Notes: generated by a model from the sequence alone, not told the origin. Shown: positions 25,274 to 35,642, numbered from the stretch's first letter. The stretch is DNA of 64,000 bases from DASYQD01 sp963837455 (GCA_963837455.1 CAWINM010000006.1:1-64000); one strand, 5' to 3'. Program-made: numbers and translations.

Positions 25274-25886
25274 CGCCGGAGTACACGGCGCCCAGGATCA
25301 GCACCGCTCCCACCAGGCGGGCGATCACGATCCCCGATTCCGGCCTCGTGGCCAGCCAGCGGCGAACGCCGTGGGCGGCGCCGACCACGGCGCCATACAC
25401 GCCGAGCTCCGTCGCAGCGATGACGAGCCAGATGACTACCGCCTGCACAGCGATGGGGCCGTACTCCGGGCGAATGAACTGCGGATAGACCGCCAGTGTG
25501 AAGAGGTAGGCCTTTGGGTTGAGCACGCTGGTGAGAAAGCCGCGACGGAAGGTGGCCCATGGCGCGCGCACCTGCATGTCGGCCTCGAGGTCGAAGGCGG
25601 CCGCGCTCCTCAGGATGGACCACCCGATCCAGGCGATGTAGAGGCTTCCCGCCAGCAGCAGGGCGTCGAAGGCCGCCGGCATCAGCGCGAGCAAGGCGCC
25701 GATGCCGAGGGCGCCGAGGGTCACGTGGTACACCGCGGCGGCGATGATGCCCGCCACCGCGGTGAGCCCGCCGCGCAGCCCGCCGGTCAGGGCGCTGCCC
25801 AGAATGAAGGCCATGTCCATTCCTGGCATCAGGACGACGCCGAACACCAGCACGAAGAACATCCACAGCTGAGCGTAGTGGGTCAT
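25251..25886 (-). CDS. LysE-family amino acid or metabolite exporter
   Basis: A 211-residue membrane protein from ATG 25886 (MTHYAQLWMFFVLVFG). The family motif is GVVLMPGMDMAFILGSAL, followed by GLRGGLTAVAGIIAAAVYH, LYIAWIGWSIL and FLTSVLNPKAYLFTLAVYPQ, all diagnostic for LysE/RhtB translocators. Six membrane segments are predicted. It exports small amino acids or similar compounds; the substrate cannot be read. A single gene; no LrgI-type regulator is adjacent. Confidence 0.93.
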   Translation of the reverse strand: MTHYAQLWMFFVLVFGVVLMPGMDMAFILGSALTGGLRGGLTAVAGIIAAAVYHVTLGALGIGALLALMPAAFDALLLAGSLYIAWIGWSILRSAAAFDLEADMQVRAPWATFRRGFLTSVLNPKAYLFTLAVYPQFIRPEYGPIAVQAVVIWLVIAATELGVYGAVVGAAHGVRRWLATRPESGIVIARLVGAVLILGAVYSGVSSWRAM

Positions 25887-25974
25887 GCCTTTCCCTCGGA
25901 CGACCACGCGAGAGTAGCCGCGCGCTCTAACGCGCGGGTCGATCGCGGCGGACCAGCGCGGGAATCGCCCTCCT

Positions 25975-26586
25975 TCAATGACCTTCGCGCAGCAGGTCGT
26001 TCATGAAATTGGTCTCCCAGGTCTTGCCGCCGTCGGCGGAGAAGGCCTGCTCCCAGTGCGCCGCCACCTTCGGATCGCCCGGCGTCAACTTCCAGGTGTA
26101 GCGCACGACGATAGGCTTGCCGTCGAAGGTGTCCGGCCCCTCGAACGTGCCGACATTGCCCACGAACTTGCCCACCACCGGGGGCAGCATGGTGCCCTGC
26201 ATCTGTAGGTTGTCGACCCAGTAGATGCTCCACAGGCCCGTGCGCGGATCGTACAGGCGCACCGAGAGACCCACGAAGCCCTTCTTGAAGAAGTCGGTGC
26301 GGTACTCGTCCTCGTCGCCGAGACCGCCGGCGAGCGGGCGCGCCTCGTCGTAGGAGTCGAACTCCACCCAATCGTGGGAGCCCGCGAACTTCTTGGCCAG
26401 GCGACGGTTGTGCATCTTCCAGTGACCGTAGAGGAAGTCGAAGTCATGGGAACCGTCGCGCACCACCGCAGATGGAGTCGGAACGGCTGGTGCTTCCGCA
26501 CCCGCGACGCCGCCGACGGCGGCGAGTACCACGACGATGGTCAGCAGGCGGAACGGACGGCGGCTCTGGATTCGCTTGGCGCTCAT
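25975..26586 (-). CDS. Exported DUF1579-like protein
   Basis: A 203-residue protein with a signal peptide (LLTIVVVLAAVGGVAGA) and a domain starting SHDFDFLYGHWKMHNRRL, then DEYRTDFFKKGFVGLSVRL, WSIYWVDNLQ and FNGTF-like GNVGTFEGPDTFDGKPIVV. The DFDFL-GxW opening and beta-barrel pattern are those of DUF1579/DUF1348-type lipocalin-like proteins. It is divergent from a WYL regulator with a perfect dyad between them, so probable regulation by that protein. An overlapping longer frame is not preferred; the C-terminus is LLREGH. Confidence 0.75.
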   Translation of the reverse strand: MSAKRIQSRRPFRLLTIVVVLAAVGGVAGAEAPAVPTPSAVVRDGSHDFDFLYGHWKMHNRRLAKKFAGSHDWVEFDSYDEARPLAGGLGDEDEYRTDFFKKGFVGLSVRLYDPRTGLWSIYWVDNLQMQGTMLPPVVGKFVGNVGTFEGPDTFDGKPIVVRYTWKLTPGDPKVAAHWEQAFSADGGKTWETNFMNDLLREGH

Positions 26587-26642
26587 GATGCCCTCCTGGC
26601 TTAGCCCGGCGTGCTGCCGGATGGGCGGACACGGTACGAGTC

Positions 26643-26667
26643 AATCAGGGCATTCACCGCCCTGATT
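26643..26667. promoter_or_regulatory. Operator-like inverted repeat between divergent genes
   Basis: AATCAGGGC (26643-26651) and GCCCTGATT (26659-26667) form a perfect 9-bp dyad around a 7-base spacer. It lies 18 bases upstream of the WYL regulator ATG and 57 bases upstream of the DUF1579 gene. Good candidate for autoregulation. Confidence 0.7.
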
Positions 26668-26684
26668 CTTCGTACACTGGTCCC

Positions 26685-27610
26685 ATGTCGCGTCCGACCG
26701 CGCGCGTTCTCGCGGTGCTCGAGCTGCTACAGACCCACGGGCGCATGAGCGGCCCCGAGCTGGCGCGGCGCCTGGAGGTGGACGGCCGCACGCTGCGCCG
26801 CTACATCAACACTCCGCCGAGCGCGGGCGGTACGGCGCCTACATGCTGGTAGCCGGCTTCAAGCTACCGCCGATGATGTTCACCGACGACGAGGCGCTGG
26901 CGTTGTCGGTCGGGCTCTTGGCGGCGCGCAGCCTCGGTCTGGCGGAAGCCGGGCCCGCCGTGACCAGCGCCCAGGCCAAGCTCGAGCGCGTAATGCCCGC
27001 CAGGCTCAAGCACCGCCTGCGGGCGGTGGACGAGACGGTGACACTGGACCTCACGCGCTCCGGCCCGCCCGGTGGAAATCGTGTGCTGGCGATGCTGAGC
27101 GGCGCGGCGCAGGGGGAGCGCACGGTTCACATGCGCTACTGCTCCTCCAAGGGCGAGGGAAGCGAGCGCGACTTCGATCCCTACGGCCTGCTCTACCGCC
27201 ACGGCTGCTGGTACGTCGGCGGCTATTGCCACCTGCGCCGGGATCTGCGCTCGTTCCGCCTCGACCGCGTCGAGGAGGTGACCCTGCTCGAAGCGCGCTT
27301 TCGCCGGCCGGCCCACTACGACCCGGGCGCACACCTCGACCTCAGCATCGCGACCCTGCCGCGCGCCATATCGGTCGAGGTGCTGCTCCACACCGAGCTC
27401 GAAACCGCGATGCGCGAGCTGGGAGAGCACATCGGCCTCTTCGAGCCGCACGCCGAGGGCATCCTGTTCCGCACCAGCACCGATGGCATCGAGTGGATGG
27501 CTCGCCAGCTGGCGCGACTCTCCTTCGAGTTCGAGATCCGCCTGCCGGCCGAGTTGCGCGACGCGCTACGCGCCCATGCCTTGCGGCTCGCACGCCTGTC
27601 GACGGCCTGA
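26685..27610 (+). pseudogene. YafY-type HTH/WYL transcriptional regulator, frameshifted
   Basis: The N-terminal HTH_11 (MSRPTARVLAVLELLQTHGR, LARRLEVDGRTLRRYINT) is in one frame to about 26815. The rest continues two bases off-frame from ERGRYGAYMLVAGFKLPPMM to the stop at 27610. About ten residues normally found between RRYI-T and ERGRYG are missing, so there is a small deletion with a frameshift. The WYL domain is complete (DFDPYGLLYRHGCWYVGGYC, LRSFRLDRVEEV). An internal ATG (26843) could yield a WYL-only product without DNA-binding part. The regulator likely controlled itself and the divergent DUF1579 gene. Confidence 0.8.
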
Positions 27611-27861
27611 CGCGCCCCGGGAAGGAGAGGTTCGGGTGGGAGTGGTCCCACCCACTTCCCGGCACGCGATCACGGGGCCTTGTCCGAGCGAAGCCGCGGG
27701 CTGCAATCGCGGCGGGCTGGCCTGGCGCGAGGTGGCGGCACCCACGGAGCTACGGGGCCCTACGGAGCGAGCCGTCGCTGGGTCCCAAGCGCGAACAGTC
27801 TGGTTCCAGCGGTGAACACTCGTGCAGCAGGACATCCTGGCATCCAGGAAGGGACGAAGCG

Positions 27862-30311
27862 ATGGACACGCTCCAGGACTTGCGCTTCGGCGCTCGGATG
27901 TTGGCGAAGAATCCGAGCTTCGCCGCGGTGGCCGCGCTGACCCTCGCATTGGGCATCGGTGCCAACTCGGCGGTGTTCAGTGTCGTCGAGGCGGTGCTGC
28001 TGCGGCCCTTGCCGTTCCACTCGCCCGAGCGACTCGTCGCGGTCGGACAGACGGAGGCGGAGAATCGTGAGCGTCTCGGGCAGTTCTCCTTCCCCAACTT
28101 CGCCGACCTGCGCCAGCGAACGAAGGTCTTCGAGCGCCTCGCCGCCTACTACGACAACAGCCTGACCTTGACCGGTCAGGGACAGGCCGTGAGGCTGCGT
28201 GGCGTCGTCGCCACGGCAAACCTCTTCCCACTGCTCGGCGCCTCGCCCGCCCTGGGTCGAGGCTTCCTCCCTGCAGAGGACCAGGCAGGCGGCGGGCCGC
28301 AAGGCTATCCGGCGATCCTCGGTTGGCAATGCTGGCAGCAACACTTCGGCGGCGACCGGCGGATCATCGGGCGCTCCATCGACCTCGACGGCAAGCCGTA
28401 CACGGTCGTCGGCGTCATGCCCGCGAAGCTCTCGTTCCCCGTGCGGGCGCAGCCCGTGGAGGTCTGGATCTCCCCGGCGCGCGATGCCGAGGGGACGGGC
28501 GAGGGCGCGATCATGGTCTCGCGCGGCTACCGCGGGTGGAGGGTCGTCGGCCGGCTCGCGGACGGCGCGAGCCTGGCGCAGGCGCAGGCGGAGGCGAACG
28601 TCGTGGCGAGAAACCTGGCGGCGCAGTATCGCGACGCCGACCATGACATCGCCATCAAGGTCGTGCCGTTGCTCGAGTCGCTGGTGGGAAACCTGCGCCT
28701 CACGCTGCTGCTTCGCTTCGGCACGGTGGGCGTCGTGCTCCTCATCGCGTGCGCCAACGTTGCCAATCTGCTGCTGGCACGCGGTGTCAGCCGGCAACGC
28801 GAGACGACGGTGCGGCTGGCGCTCGGCGCCTCGCGCTGGCGCATCGCGCGCCAGCACGTGACGGAGAGCTCGATGCTCGCTCTGGCGGGCGGCACGCTCG
28901 GCACCCTGTTGGCGGCGGTAGGCACGTCGATCATCATCTCGCTCAGCCCGGAAGGGTTCACGCGCATCACGGAGACGCGCATGGACGCGCGCGTGCTCGC
29001 CTTCACGGCGCTCGTCGCCTTGTCGACCTGCGTGCTGTTCGGGCTGGCGCCCGCGCTCGGCGCCTCGCGCGTCGGGCTCGCCGAGTCGATGAAGGACCAG
29101 GGCAGAAGCGGCACGGGAGGCCGCCGTTCGGTGCGCGCACGCGACCTTCTGGTCGTCGCCGAGGTCACGCTGGCGCTCGTGCTGCTGGTCGGGGCCGGGC
29201 TGCTCGTGCAGACGCTCGTCCGGCTGCAAAGTGTGCCGTTGGGCTTCGACCCGCGAAACGTCCTGACCATGACCGTCGCCACGTCGCCGACGAGCGGCCC
29301 CGTGGAGACGGGCGAGATCTTCCGGCAGCTCACCGAGCGCGTGAGGGCGCTGCCCGGCGTCACCAGCGCCAGCGCTACGTGGCAACTCCCCTTGAGTGGC
29401 GCCTCGGCGATGACCGCCCTGAACATCGAGGGCCAGGCCGAGGATCCGGCGAACATCCCCATGGGCGTGCTCCACTCGGCGGGCCCGGGGTACTTCCGCA
29501 CCATGGGAATCCCCCTGCTGCGCGGGCGCGACTTCACCGACCACGACGACCTTGGATCGGCGCCCGTCCTCATCGTCAACGAGACGCTGGCGAAGCGGTT
29601 CTTCCCCCGCGGCGACGCCATCGGCAAGCACATCCTGCCCGGCTTCTCGACCACCGGCCAGTACAAGCAGCGCGAGATCGTCGGCGTGGTGGGTGACGTG
29701 AAGCACCAGGGGCTCGAGGGCGGCGCGGTGCCCGAGTTCTACTTCGCGCAGGCGCAGATGCCGGTCACCTCGCTGACGCTCGTCTCTGCGCACCGCAGGA
29801 GATCCCCACAGCGCTCGTGGCCGCCGTGCGAAGGGAGGTGCATGCGCTCGATGGACGGAACGCGCCGGTGTTCGCCGTCAGGACGGCCGAGGAGTACCTC
29901 GCGCGCTCGGTGGCGGCCACGCGCTTCGACATGACGCTGCTGGCGGCGTTCGCCGCCTTGGCGCTACTGCTGACGGCGGTCGGCCTCTACGGCGTGATCT
30001 CCTTCGCCGTCAGCCAGTCCACCCGCCAGATCGGCATCCGGGCCGCGCTCGGCGCGCAAGGCCGCGACGCGCTCCGCCTCGTCATGGGGCAGGGGATGGG
30101 TCTGACGCTGTGGGGCGTCGGGTTGGGTCTCGCCGCCGCGTTCGGGCTGACGCGTCTGATGTCGGCCTTGCTGTTCGGCGTGCGCGCCACCGACCCCGCG
30201 ACGTTCGCTGGCGTCTCGCTCCTGCTGGTCGCGGTGGCCGCGCTCGCGTGCTACGTGCCGGCGCGCAGAGCGACGAAGGTGGACCCGATCGTGGCCCTCA
30301 GGAGCGAATGA
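27862..30311 (+). pseudogene. ADOP-type MacB/FtsX permease, frameshifted near the 3' end
   Basis: About 815 residues. It has the orphan-permease layout: N-terminal membrane segment (FAAVAALTLALGIGANSAVF), MacB periplasmic core domain, three FtsX membrane spans (GVVLLIACANVANLLLARGV), a second core domain and a final FtsX block. The frame holds from ATG 27862 (AGGAAGGG ribosome site) to about 29788, then the expected sequence continues in another frame (APQEIPTALVAAVRREVHAL) to the stop at 30311 (VPARRATKVDPIVALRSE). A one- or two-base indel at 29785-29795 explains it. No ABC ATPase gene is adjacent, as usual for this family. Role probably in envelope export or stress. Confidence 0.85.
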
Positions 30312-30329
30312 CTGTCGAGAGCCTCATCC

Positions 30330-30646
30330 GAGCCCGACCCGAGCGACGACAGCGCCCCCGACGTCGACAGCCTCACCCCCCAGGCGAACCTCCGGGTCAG
30401 CAAGGACGACGGCGTGACCAACGTGCTGGCCGGAGACGCGGTCAGGCGACCTACACCGTCGCCTGCACGGTGGATCCCATGCTGGAGTCCTCCACGGTGT
30501 CCAACACCGCGACGCTCACCGCCCCGGGTGGGGTCTCCGAGATCGACCCCGGCAACAACACCGCCACGGATACGGACCTTGGCCCGGTGATCTTCGCCGA
30601 CGGCTTCGAGTCGGGAGAGCTCGGCACTTGGTCGGTCGTGCCGTAG
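30330..30646 (+). pseudogene. DUF11-repeat secreted protein remnant with C-terminal tag
   Basis: Two pieces of a DUF11 (conserved repeat) domain survive in different frames: LTPQANLRVSKDDGVTNVL (about 30366-30430) and TYTVACTVDPMLESSTVSN, then TATLTAPGGVSEIDPGNNTA to the stop at 30646. Roughly 60 residues of the domain between them are gone. The tail VIFADGFESGELGTWSVVP is a C-terminal motif shared with two other secreted proteins here. No start or signal peptide remains. Confidence 0.7.
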
Positions 30647-30665
30647 TCTGCTCCGTTCGATTGCC

Positions 30666-31178
30666 CTACGGAGCCTTCCTCCGCAAGATCGCCGCCGAGA
30701 TCACGCTCAAGGCCAGCCCGACCGGAAAGGGCTCGGCCAGGGTCATCAGGAAGTTGAGGGCCGGGTTCTTCGCCAGCTCGACGTACTGAGCCGCCTGTTT
30801 GGTGGCTTGCAGAATCTCGGCGTCGCTGGCGCCGGACTCTCGCTTCTGATCCACCAATTCCGCCGCGATCTTGTCGTGGAGGCCGGGAATCGCGAGCCAG
30901 AGAATCGACCAGGTGGCGGCGTAACAGGCCGCCGAGATGGCGGCGACCGCCACCCCGACGCCGAGGCCGCGAAGGAAGCTGAGCCGGCCGCCGCCGACCT
31001 TCTCTCGGTAGGAGCGGATGCCAAAGAACACCAGCAGGGACGCCAGCAGGATGAGGGTGTAGCCGAACACCAGGCTACCGTTGAACCGGCCGCCGAGGAT
31101 GAACGGCACGGTCGCCAGCATCATTGCGGCCGACAGGGCACCCGAGGCGAAACCGAAGACCAGCACCGTCTTTTTCAT
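30666..31178 (-). CDS. DUF4199 membrane protein
   Basis: A 170-residue protein from ATG 31178, preceded by GGAGGGCTCG. Four membrane segments: VFGFASGALSAAMMLATVPF, LVFGYTLILLASLLVFFGI, LGVGVAVAAISAACYAATWS and FPVGLALSVISAAIL. The GIRSYREKVGGGRLSFLRGL loop and the ATWSILW segment are typical of DUF4199. Function unknown in the family. A frame to 31223 exists but has no supporting ribosome site. Confidence 0.8.
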   Translation of the reverse strand: MKKTVLVFGFASGALSAAMMLATVPFILGGRFNGSLVFGYTLILLASLLVFFGIRSYREKVGGGRLSFLRGLGVGVAVAAISAACYAATWSILWLAIPGLHDKIAAELVDQKRESGASDAEILQATKQAAQYVELAKNPALNFLMTLAEPFPVGLALSVISAAILRRKAP

Positions 31179-31249
31179 CGAGCCCTCCTCCGGCGCGGCT
31201 CCATGCTGGCGCCGTGACCGCAAGCTAGCGGCGGCGGCGTCGATCAGTC

Positions 31250-31305
31250 GTCACCCTTTGGGATGATTTTCGCAGCGGCGGGGCGGCATCATGCTTAAGG
31301 GTGAC
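31250..31305. repeat. Imperfect 18-bp inverted repeat
   Basis: GTCACCCTTTGGGATGAT (31250-31267) pairs with 31288-31305 at 15 of 18 positions across a 20-base spacer. It overlaps the VOC gene stop. It could be a terminator for the VOC gene or an upstream operator of the DUF4199 gene. Confidence 0.5.
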
Positions 31306-31783
31306 CCGCGGACCGGCGGGCCGCGTCAATGGTCGCGACGTCGATCTTGCGCATCGGCATCATCGCCTCGAAGGCGCGCTTGGCTTCGTCGCCCCCCGCC
31401 GCCAGCGCCGCGGTCAGCGTGCGCGGGGTGATCTGCCAGGAAAGCCCCCAGCGGTCCTTGCACCAGCCGCACTGGCTCTCCTGGCCGCCGTTGCCGACGA
31501 TCGCGTTCCAGTAGCGATCCGTCTCCTCCTGGTCGTCCGTCGCAACCTGGAAGGAGAACGCCTCGCTGTGCGCGGGCTCCGGCCCGCCGTTGAGGCCGAG
31601 ACAGGGGATGCCGAGGACGGTGAACTCCACCGTCAGCACCTCGCCCTTCTTGCCGCCCGGGTAGTCGCTGGGCGCCTTGTGCACGGCGGTCACTTCACTG
31701 TCCGGAAAGGTGTCGGCGTAGAAGCGCGCCGCCTCCTCCGCGTCCTTGTCGAACCAGAGGCAGATCGTGTTCTTCGGCTTCAT
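31295..31783 (-). CDS. VOC family protein, PhnB/3-demethylubiquinone-methyltransferase-like
   Basis: A 162-residue glyoxalase-fold protein starting MKPKNTICLWFDKDAEEAAR. Conserved features are FYADTFPDSEVTAVHKAPSD, GLNGGPEPAHSEAFSFQVA, ETDRYWNAIVGNGGQESQCG and WCKDRWGLSWQITPR, which define the PhnB/YdcJ-like VOC subfamily misnamed 3-demethylubiquinone-9 3-methyltransferase. A dimeric metal- or substrate-binding role is likely but unknown. Complete gene; AGGAG lies upstream of ATG 31783. Confidence 0.9.
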   Translation of the reverse strand: MKPKNTICLWFDKDAEEAARFYADTFPDSEVTAVHKAPSDYPGGKKGEVLTVEFTVLGIPCLGLNGGPEPAHSEAFSFQVATDDQEETDRYWNAIVGNGGQESQCGWCKDRWGLSWQITPRTLTAALAAGGDEAKRAFEAMMPMRKIDVATIDAARRSAGHP

Positions 31784-31857
31784 TCGTGGGCTCCTCCGGG
31801 TTGATCGGGTGCATGTCGCAATTGGCCAGGTGGCATCAGTGCTCTGTCGCCATTTCA

Positions 31858-31875
31858 GCCAGCGGGCCCGCTGGC
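31858..31875. terminator. 18-bp perfect palindrome
   Basis: GCCAGCGGGCCCGCTGGC lies 17 bases beyond the stop of the minus-strand esterase gene and upstream of the VOC gene start. No U-tract follows, so it may be a Rho-dependent or non-canonical hairpin terminator. Confidence 0.5.
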
Positions 31876-31891
31876 GGCAGGCGGTCGGCCA

Positions 31892-33778
31892 CTACGGCGG
31901 CAGCGGCGGGTTGGGGCGGGCGCGCGTCGTCGCCTCGACGTAGGCCACCGCCTCGTAGAGGTCGGGCAGCACCACCTCCATCGCCATGTCGGCCTCGCCG
32001 CTGAAGGAGGAGCCGACCGCGCGCGTCAGCTGGGGCGCGCGGAACCACTCGGCCACCGCGCCGCGTTTCGGCAGGCGTCGCAGGTCGAGCAGACAGAGCG
32101 GCCAGCCGGCGCGCTCGAAGGTGTCCTCGATCGTCCCCGCCGCGGGTGGGCCGACCGCGAGCTCCTTCAGCCCATGGCCGCCGGTGTTGTCCATCGCCTG
32201 GAAGCTGCCGTGGTGGAAGATCAGGCCCACCGGCAGGTAGTCCTTGCCCAGCGCCGACTCGAGGTAGCTGCCCATCCAGGTGACGGTGTCGGCGAAGACG
32301 TTGATGTGGAAGTCGTGCGCCCACACGACGACCCGCGACCCCGGCTCGGCGACGTCGGCGATCCAGCGCACGTTGTCGGCCATGAACTGGTCGCGCAGCG
32401 CCCGCCCCCCGGGATCGCCCCACATCTGCGTGTACTGCTGCAAGAGCTGCACGTAGTGCCGGTCGACGAGGGCCCGCCGGTCGGCCGGCAAAACCGGCTC
32501 CGGCAGGCGCTCGGCGATCCGCGGCAGCAGCACGGCGACGGCGGCAAGATCTTCCGCGATCAGCTTGTCGGCGCGCTCGTCCGCGGCGATCCTGGCCAGG
32601 GCAGGCCCCGCCTCCGCCGCGAGAGCCGGATCGAGCTGCTGCAGCCGCGCCGCCAGGCGGTCGGCCGACACCTGGATCGCCTTCACGTCGAAGCCGTAGA
32701 AGCGGACCTGCCGGTGCCCGGGCACGGCGTTCCACTGGCGCATCCAACGGATGAGGTCGAGCATCTCCTCGGTGTTCCAGGGCCAGACGTAGAGCCCGGC
32801 CAGCGCCTTGGCGGGGTCGCCCTGGCCTGTCCGCACGTACGCGTCGATCGCCTCGGTCTCCGGCCAGCTCGCCTCGAGGGCGAAGACGGTGAAGCCGAGC
32901 TCGGAGACCAGGTACTCGAACAGGCGGTGCTTGAGCTGGAAGAACTCGCGCGTGCCGTGCGTGGCCTCGCCGAGGCCGACCACTCGCGCGCTGCCGATGA
33001 CCTCGCGCAGCGGCGCCAGGTCGGCGAAGCCGTGCCCGGCCCGAGGCGTGAGCAGCGGGATCGCCTGGCCGCGAATCCAGTCGACCACCGCCTGCGGAGC
33101 GGGCGCTGGCCGGCGGATCACCAGGTCCTGCCGCACCGTGCCGGCGCCGGGCGCGACGTCGACCTCAGCGAGCGGCGAGCGCTGCTCCCCGACTGCAACG
33201 CGGCAGCCGTAGTAGGGCGAGACCGGCAGGCGCAACGCATAGTGCCCCGCCGCGTCGGTACGGCCGACGAAGATGTCGCCCTGGTTCATGGTGCGCAAGC
33301 AGTACACCTGCGCGCCGGCGAGAGCGACCCCGGTGGAGTCGCGGGCGTCACCGCTGAGGAGGAATCCCTCGGCCGGCGCCAAGAGGCGTAGATCGCGAAC
33401 GACCTTGCCGCTGGCGGCGGCCGGCGGCGAGTGGGCGGCAGCCCACTGCGGGTGGGTGGCGGTGAGGGCGTAGGTGCCGGCGGGGACGCTCACCGCGAAC
33501 GACCCGTCGGCGCCGGTGACCACCACCGCCGAGGCCTCGCCGCGGCGCGGGGCGACGACGGCGACCACTGCCCCGGCCGCCGGTTCGCCGCCGGGGCCGA
33601 GGACCTCGCCGCTCACCTCGGCGGTTGGCGGAGCACAGGGGGCGTCGTCTCCGGCGGGCGCGGATGCCCCCGCAGCACCGGCGAGCTGTGACGCCATGGC
33701 ACCAGTAAGCACGGCGGCACACGCGAAGGAGAGAGGGCGGCGGCGCCGTACGAAACGGTCGTGACGGATCCGTGGCAC
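31892..33778 (-). CDS. Secreted erythromycin-esterase-like hydrolase with carboxypeptidase-regulatory-like domains
   Basis: About 628 residues from GTG 33778, chosen because GGAGG sits eight bases upstream; the longer frame to 34108 is not protein-like. A signal segment (LSFACAAVLTGAMASQLAGA) precedes two Ig-like CarboxypepD_reg domains (VSGEVLGPGGEPAAGAVV; GDARDSTGVALAGAQVYCL) and an erythromycin esterase domain with VVGLGEATHGTREFFQLKHR, FALEASWPETEAIDAYV and VVVWAHDFHINVF. The E-H pair of GEATHGT and the H-x-x-H region are the probable catalytic residues. Family members open macrolide lactones or hydrolyse other esters; resistance is not established by sequence. Confidence 0.85.
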   Translation of the reverse strand: MPRIRHDRFVRRRRPLSFACAAVLTGAMASQLAGAAGASAPAGDDAPCAPPTAEVSGEVLGPGGEPAAGAVVAVVAPRRGEASAVVVTGADGSFAVSVPAGTYALTATHPQWAAAHSPPAAASGKVVRDLRLLAPAEGFLLSGDARDSTGVALAGAQVYCLRTMNQGDIFVGRTDAAGHYALRLPVSPYYGCRVAVGEQRSPLAEVDVAPGAGTVRQDLVIRRPAPAPQAVVDWIRGQAIPLLTPRAGHGFADLAPLREVIGSARVVGLGEATHGTREFFQLKHRLFEYLVSELGFTVFALEASWPETEAIDAYVRTGQGDPAKALAGLYVWPWNTEEMLDLIRWMRQWNAVPGHRQVRFYGFDVKAIQVSADRLAARLQQLDPALAAEAGPALARIAADERADKLIAEDLAAVAVLLPRIAERLPEPVLPADRRALVDRHYVQLLQQYTQMWGDPGGRALRDQFMADNVRWIADVAEPGSRVVVWAHDFHINVFADTVTWMGSYLESALGKDYLPVGLIFHHGSFQAMDNTGGHGLKELAVGPPAAGTIEDTFERAGWPLCLLDLRRLPKRGAVAEWFRAPQLTRAVGSSFSGEADMAMEVVLPDLYEAVAYVEATTRARPNPPLPP

Positions 33779-34123
33779 GCTTCGGTCCTCCACTCGGCGA
33801 TTCGACGGCCTCGGGGTCGGCCCGGCTGCGGTCGCGACGCCACCATCCACGACTCCACGCTCCTGTTGAAGAGGTCGAGAGCAGCTGGCCGCTGCACAGG
33901 ACCGGGCCGTGGACCGCGCGAGGATCGGGCTCCAGCGCACCGTCGCCGATGCTAGTACGCCCCTCGCGAGACGGGCAAGGCGGGTGGTTGGAGGTGCCAC
34001 GATGTGGACCCGGCCGTCGCCGCGCTGCGCGAGCACCCAGGGTGCGAGATCGGCCTCGGCGCCAAGCTCAGCTTCGGCCCGTCCGACCGACCAGGCCGGC
34101 CGGAGCACGTCTTCGCGGCACGC
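33779..34123. other. Intergenic region without recognised gene
   Basis: 345 bases between two minus-strand genes. A plus-strand stretch at 34004-34140 reads DPAVAALREHPGCEIGLG, protein-like but without start or family. The esterase promoter must lie in the left part. Confidence 0.4.
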
Positions 34124-34959
34124 CTAGGGCACGACCTCGGCCGCCGGGTCCGCCGGCGCGCTGGCCGGGAAGTGCTCTTCGAACCAGGCCTGCCAGCGCG
34201 GCCGCTCCCGCTCGGCGACCGCCGGCGCGCCGTCGCCGTAGAGATAGGCGCTGAGCTGGACCATGACCCCGTACGGCCCGCAGTCGGCAGCGCTGAGCAG
34301 CGCCAAGCCTCCGACCGGCTGCTCGGTGCGCAGCATCCAGTTGCGCCCGACCACGCCTTCGAAGACGCCGGACATGCGCGGCGCGTCGGCGCCGCTGGTG
34401 GCGAACCGCTCCCCCGCCGCCGCAGCGGCCATCGACAGGCCGAGCCCGGCCATCAGCTTCGCGAACGCGTCCCCTTCCGACAGCGACGAGGTGCCCATCG
34501 CCTGCAGCGGCGCGCAGCACTGGCCGGGGAAGTGCGTGAGGTAGAGCCGCAGGATCTCGAGGTACGCCGGCCACCCCTTCTCGACGCTCTCGAGCTGGTC
34601 GTCCCAGTCGCTCTTGTCGGTGAAGAGGCTGTTGACCAGGCGCACGCGGCAGATGCCGCCGGCCTTCGCCTCGACGAAGATCTCCGTGGCGCCTGGCGGC
34701 GTGCCCGGCATCCACTCCTCTTCCTCCCAGCGGAAGTGGCGCGGCGGCTCCCACGCGGTGACGACGCCGGCGGAGTCCATGCCGGGCATCATGTGGAGAT
34801 GGGTCTCCCCGCCCAGACGCTCCTCGATCTCGGTCGGCACGAACCAGGCGGAGAAACCCGGGCCGGTGGCGATCGCCTGCCACACCTGTTCGGGCGTGCC
34901 GGGAACGTCGATCTCGACTTCGATGGAGTGGACGGGGATCGCGTCGTCGCGGCGCACGG

Positions 34960-34963
<4 letters not shown>
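34124..34963 (-). CDS. SRPBCC (AHSA1-type) domain protein
   Basis: A 279-residue protein with a START-like domain in the first half: VHSIEVEIDVPGTPEQVWQA, ATGPGFSAWFVPTEIEER, HFRWEEEEWMPGTPPGA and GWPAYLEILRLYLTHFPGQ. The second half (about 155-279) is a further, weaker copy or unrelated domain. Such proteins bind hydrophobic ligands and are often encoded beside ArsR-type regulators. Its ATG overlaps the regulator stop in ATGA (34960-34963), so the two are translationally coupled. Confidence 0.88.
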
Positions 34964-35577
<614 letters not shown>

Positions 35578-35592
35578 CGGGTGGTATTGGGT

Positions 35593-35616
35593 CATTGACA
35601 GATAAATTTGTCAATG
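35593..35616. promoter_or_regulatory. Perfect palindromic operator of the ArsR-SRPBCC operon
   Basis: CATTGACA (35593-35600) and TGTCAATG (35609-35616) flank the AT-rich spacer GATAAATT. On the minus strand it includes TTGACA, which may also be the -35 box. Its position immediately before the regulator gene fits autorepression. Confidence 0.75.
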
Positions 35617-35642
35617 CCACGGGGCCATCCCGAGGCGTGCGC

